DNA of 64,000 bases from an uncultured Sphingobacteriales bacterium (GTDB taxonomy: Bacteria > Bacteroidota > Bacteroidia > Chitinophagales > Chitinophagaceae). Where the stretch lies: positions 124,001 through 188,000 of the forward strand of contig CALKHN010000028.1 in the NCBI GenBank assembly GCA_937991535.1, written 5' to 3'. The notes beneath the pieces were generated by a model. The model had not been told where the DNA came from and ran no database searches. It saw only the letters and a list, made by a program, of their open reading frames with translations. The position numbers were made by a program, and so were the translations under genes. Numbering within the stretch: position 1 is the stretch's first letter; each line of letters starts with the position of its first letter. Of this stretch, positions 61,441-64,000 are shown one piece after another.

Positions 61441-64000
61441 CTATCTCCTAATTATCTTAATAGTCTTACTTTCTCCATCCGGTATACTTACTACCTGTAT
61501 ACCATAAATTCCTGGTGAAAGCCTCCTGCCGTTCAATCCCAACCTATACCGACTTGTACCTAGCGGCACATCTGTCAGATTTGTTGTATATATAGGCCTG
61601 CCGGATAAATCTTTTACCATTATCATCAATTTAGGAGTCTTCTTTTTTAAAGATATATTCAGCATAATGTTCTCCTCAAACGGATTCGGATAAGCCTGAA
61701 CTTTGATATTTTCGTCCATTCTTGATAAATCATCCGTGATCCCGTTTGTGTACAACGACGATCCTGCAGATGTTTTTCTTCCGGAATAAAGCGCGCCAGT
61801 ATTATTTGCATCAGGAGTTTCCTGAATCGTTAAACTGTTCAGGAACCCATATCCACCGGGCTGATTGGTATTAATATAGATATATACATTTCCTAAAGCA
61901 TCCGGCTTAATATTATTGATCTGTACCGTATTCTGTGAATTATCTTTTGCATTTAATAAGACTGTTTGATCATTAATCGTGTAAACCCCCGTTTGGCTAG
62001 TACCCACCGATCCTGCGCGGCTACCAAAGAACATAAAGTTATACTTCATTGAAATATTTAATCCACTAATCATAAGCCTGGCTGCCTGCCCATATTCTAC
62101 GTAAAAATAGCAGCGCAACACATTATCTGAAAAGACCCCTGAATTATTTCCGGTATTTACCCCATTTTGATTAAATCCGGCAAAGTTATCAACTACTGTC
62201 ATGCTTATTCCTGACGGTTGATTACTGCTGTTAAGAAGATTACTTAGCGTAAATCCGGGAGTCACTAACTCGTTGGTGTTATTCCATGGGGCTGGTTCCG
62301 GAGGATTAGTTGATGTTCCATCATTAAAGTTAATATTAACCTCATATCTTATTGTAGAAGCACTAATGTAATCACTAAACTCTGAATATTCAGTGCCGGC
62401 AACAGCTCTTACCTTGTAATAATAAAACGTGCCTTCTGTTAATCCACCATCGGTATATGTTAATACATCACCCGGAGTATCCGACAATTTTACATACGTA
62501 CCATTTGGAGCATCTGAACGCCAAACCTCAAAAGCGGTAACATTGGTTGCGTTACTTTTCCACGAGAGACTTATGGAAGTCTTTGTGCTTTTGCTCATGT
62601 TAAGATTAAAAGGAGGAAGGAACACCGTATTATCATATTCCTGGATCACCATAGCATTTATAACAGCATACCTGCTATCATCGGCTTTAATAACCACATC
62701 AATAACACCCTGATTAGGAGCTAAGGTGTTGAGCTGTACAGTTTCGGTACTGTTACCGGTTGCGTTTAATGAAACAGTTTGACCGTTTGCTGTAAAGTAA
62801 GTTACCTGCGGAGCGGCATACGACCTGCTGCCAAAAAAGATCAAATTATATCTTTTAGCATTATTCAATCCTGAAATCCTGATTGTTTTTTGGGGGGATT
62901 TAGCCTGGGTGTAAAAATAATAACCGCTCATTATTATACTATCCGGAAAGACCCCTGAATTATTACCGGTAACTGTTCCCCCATAATGCTGCGGCCAGCT
63001 TTCAAGTAACTGAACACTCATTGTAGTAACCCCACCGGTTTCATCTTTTAAGTTGGAGATTGTAGTATTTGCACTCACTGGAACCGTTCCCACCTGTGCT
63101 GCATTAAAACTATTCCATGGTTTGAAGCTAACCGGGTAATCCTTATTGTTAAAGTTTAAAAATACAGAAGTGATATACTTATCCGTAACAACGATCTTCA
63201 TTGTTTTAACGGCAGTTGCTCCGTACTGATCACTTGCTTTAACAGATATATCATAGGTGCCAATATGTGAGCCGGTTGGAGAAAGATGAATGCTACCTTG
63301 GCCGTTACCGTTATCCGTAAATGTAACGAACGGAGGCAGACTTGCGACTGTAAGCGTTATTATATCTCCGGGATCATCTGTAGCTACGATACCCACATCG
63401 TTTGTACTGCTGCTTTTAATGTAAATATCGTTAGCACTAATTAACGGAGCCCTGTTGGGTATTATGATTTTAATAATCTCCGAATTGTTTCCGCCATTAA
63501 GGTTTATAGCCCGAACAACATAAAAGTATGTACTATTACCTGCTGCGGTATAATCGTGATATGTGGTTGAATCCTTATTCGTAGCTCCCGGATTTAATAT
63601 GGTATAATACCCCGTTAGCGATGTTGAACGGAAAATTTCAAATCCAGTAGCATTATACGCCATATTGGTCCACGAAACCTTAACAGCATTACTGTTAACA
63701 AACTGAGCAGTTACATTAGCTGGTTTAATAGGTGCGGTTCCATCATTGGGATTGGTTACATCCGCATGTACTATGGTAACTTTAAAGGTAGCCGTATCCT
63801 TACCATTCCTACCGTCGGTAACAGTTGCCTTTATGGCATAAACACCAGCATCTCCATATTTTGGCGTAATAGTGATAGAAGCATTGCGGTTTGCAGTTGA
63901 AGCAGTTGCAAAGCCGGGCAGGCCTGCAAATGTCCAGCTCAGATAATCACCGGCATCCTGGTCAGTAGCAGAGAGGTTTACCTGGGTTGTCTGCATTTCA
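61441..64000 (-). CDS. Large T9SS-exported multidomain protein (partial, N-terminus outside window)
   Basis: C-terminal 850 or so residues of a secreted surface protein. The frame is open to the right edge, so the first in-window ATG (63996) is not the start. Counting from there: a cadherin/Ig-like domain (1-78), fibronectin III (90-180), a second Ig-like domain (182-272), module A (276-454), fibronectin III (460-550), module B (551-727) and a type IX secretion C-terminal sorting domain (766-851; VQAYPNPFEENIMLNIS, DLSGRPIYT, LSPGIYGIQVV, KTIKIIRR). Modules A and B are repeats sharing TGNNSGVF and YN..FFGSR. Role unknown: adhesin, or the non-catalytic part of an enzyme whose catalytic domain lies outside the window. 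Confidence 0.88.
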   Translation of the reverse strand, partial: EMQTTQVNLSATDQDAGDYLSWTFAGLPGFATASTANRNASITITPKYGDAGVYAIKATVTDGRNGKDTATFKVTIVHADVTNPNDGTAPIKPANVTAQFVNSNAVKVSWTNMAYNATGFEIFRSTSLTGYYTILNPGATNKDSTTYHDYTAAGNSTYFYVVRAINLNGGNNSEIIKIIIPNRAPLISANDIYIKSSSTNDVGIVATDDPGDIITLTVASLPPFVTFTDNGNGQGSIHLSPTGSHIGTYDISVKASDQYGATAVKTMKIVVTDKYITSVFLNFNNKDYPVSFKPWNSFNAAQVGTVPVSANTTISNLKDETGGVTTMSVQLLESWPQHYGGTVTGNNSGVFPDSIIMSGYYFYTQAKSPQKTIRISGLNNAKRYNLIFFGSRSYAAPQVTYFTANGQTVSLNATGNSTETVQLNTLAPNQGVIDVVIKADDSRYAVINAMVIQEYDNTVFLPPFNLNMSKSTKTSISLSWKSNATNVTAFEVWRSDAPNGTYVKLSDTPGDVLTYTDGGLTEGTFYYYKVRAVAGTEYSEFSDYISASTIRYEVNINFNDGTSTNPPEPAPWNNTNELVTPGFTLSNLLNSSNQPSGISMTVVDNFAGFNQNGVNTGNNSGVFSDNVLRCYFYVEYGQAARLMISGLNISMKYNFMFFGSRAGSVGTSQTGVYTINDQTVLLNAKDNSQNTVQINNIKPDALGNVYIYINTNQPGGYGFLNSLTIQETPDANNTGALYSGRKTSAGSSLYTNGITDDLSRMDENIKVQAYPNPFEENIMLNISLKKKTPKLMIMVKDLSGRPIYTTNLTDVPLGTSRYRLGLNGRRLSPGIYGIQVVSIPDGESKTIKIIRR

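Overview
The window reads as a chromosome segment of a glycan-degrading member of the phylum Bacteroidota, most likely of the Chitinophagaceae type. The reasons are three SusC/SusD pairs, two ECF sigma/FecR/STN-SusC signalling sets, a C-terminal type IX secretion (T9SS) sorting domain, promoter boxes of the TTTG/TAnnTTTG class, and many lipobox lipoproteins. Genus assignment is inference; no rRNA or tRNA was seen.

Layout. (1) 1-4583, minus strand: the end of a sugar ABC importer (permease cut by the left edge, plus a double ATPase), a class I fructose-1,6-bisphosphatase and a Tat-exported Gfo/Idh/MocA oxidoreductase. (2) 4919-9560: a SusC/SusD pair without its own sigma factor, ending in an intrinsic terminator. 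A GH106-type alpha-L-rhamnosidase (10300-13662) is divergent from it, and a GH78-type alpha-L-rhamnosidase (13712-15469) is convergent with that. (3) 15914-24507: an oxidative sugar module with a ketose 3-epimerase-like TIM barrel, an FG-GAP propeller lipoprotein, a large propeller/HEAT/cytochrome c lipoprotein, a GMC flavoprotein and its gluconate-2-dehydrogenase-subunit-3-type partner. (4) 24719-35319: polysaccharide utilisation locus (PUL) 2, with sigma, FecR, STN-SusC, SusD, a TIG/beta-sandwich lipoprotein, an unrecognised lipoprotein and an SGNH esterase. (5) 35664-47864: PUL 3, with sigma, FecR, STN-SusC, SusD and four consecutive GH99/WbsX-like glycosidases. (6) 47953-51788: an alpha/beta hydrolase and lutCBA for lactate oxidation. 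(7) 51876-64000: mostly general genes (transglutaminase-like membrane protein, JmjC/cupin protein, CPA2 antiporter, clpS, EcsC, priA, an acyltransferase) and a large T9SS-exported FN3 protein cut by the right edge.

How the parts may work together (inference): rhamnose-rich or related glycans are cut outside the cell, imported by SusCD, trimmed by GH78/GH106 and esterases, and partly oxidised in the periplasm by the flavoprotein/cytochrome module. Lactate formed from deoxysugars would be oxidised by LutABC, and FBPase would support gluconeogenesis. Core rhamnose enzymes (isomerase, kinase, aldolase) are not in the window.

The most interesting signal is in the fecR-susC gaps of PULs 2 and 3. 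Each has, on the strand opposite to the operon, a TAnnTTTG box overlapping the susC start codon and, about 100 bases on, a hairpin whose wobble pairs work only on that strand, followed by a T-tract. This predicts two antisense small RNAs over the susC leaders. Also notable are a two-copy intergenic element with two hairpins and compensatory changes, the four-gene GH99-like array with a shared ExxE motif, and a possible 3-keto-sugar oxidation module.
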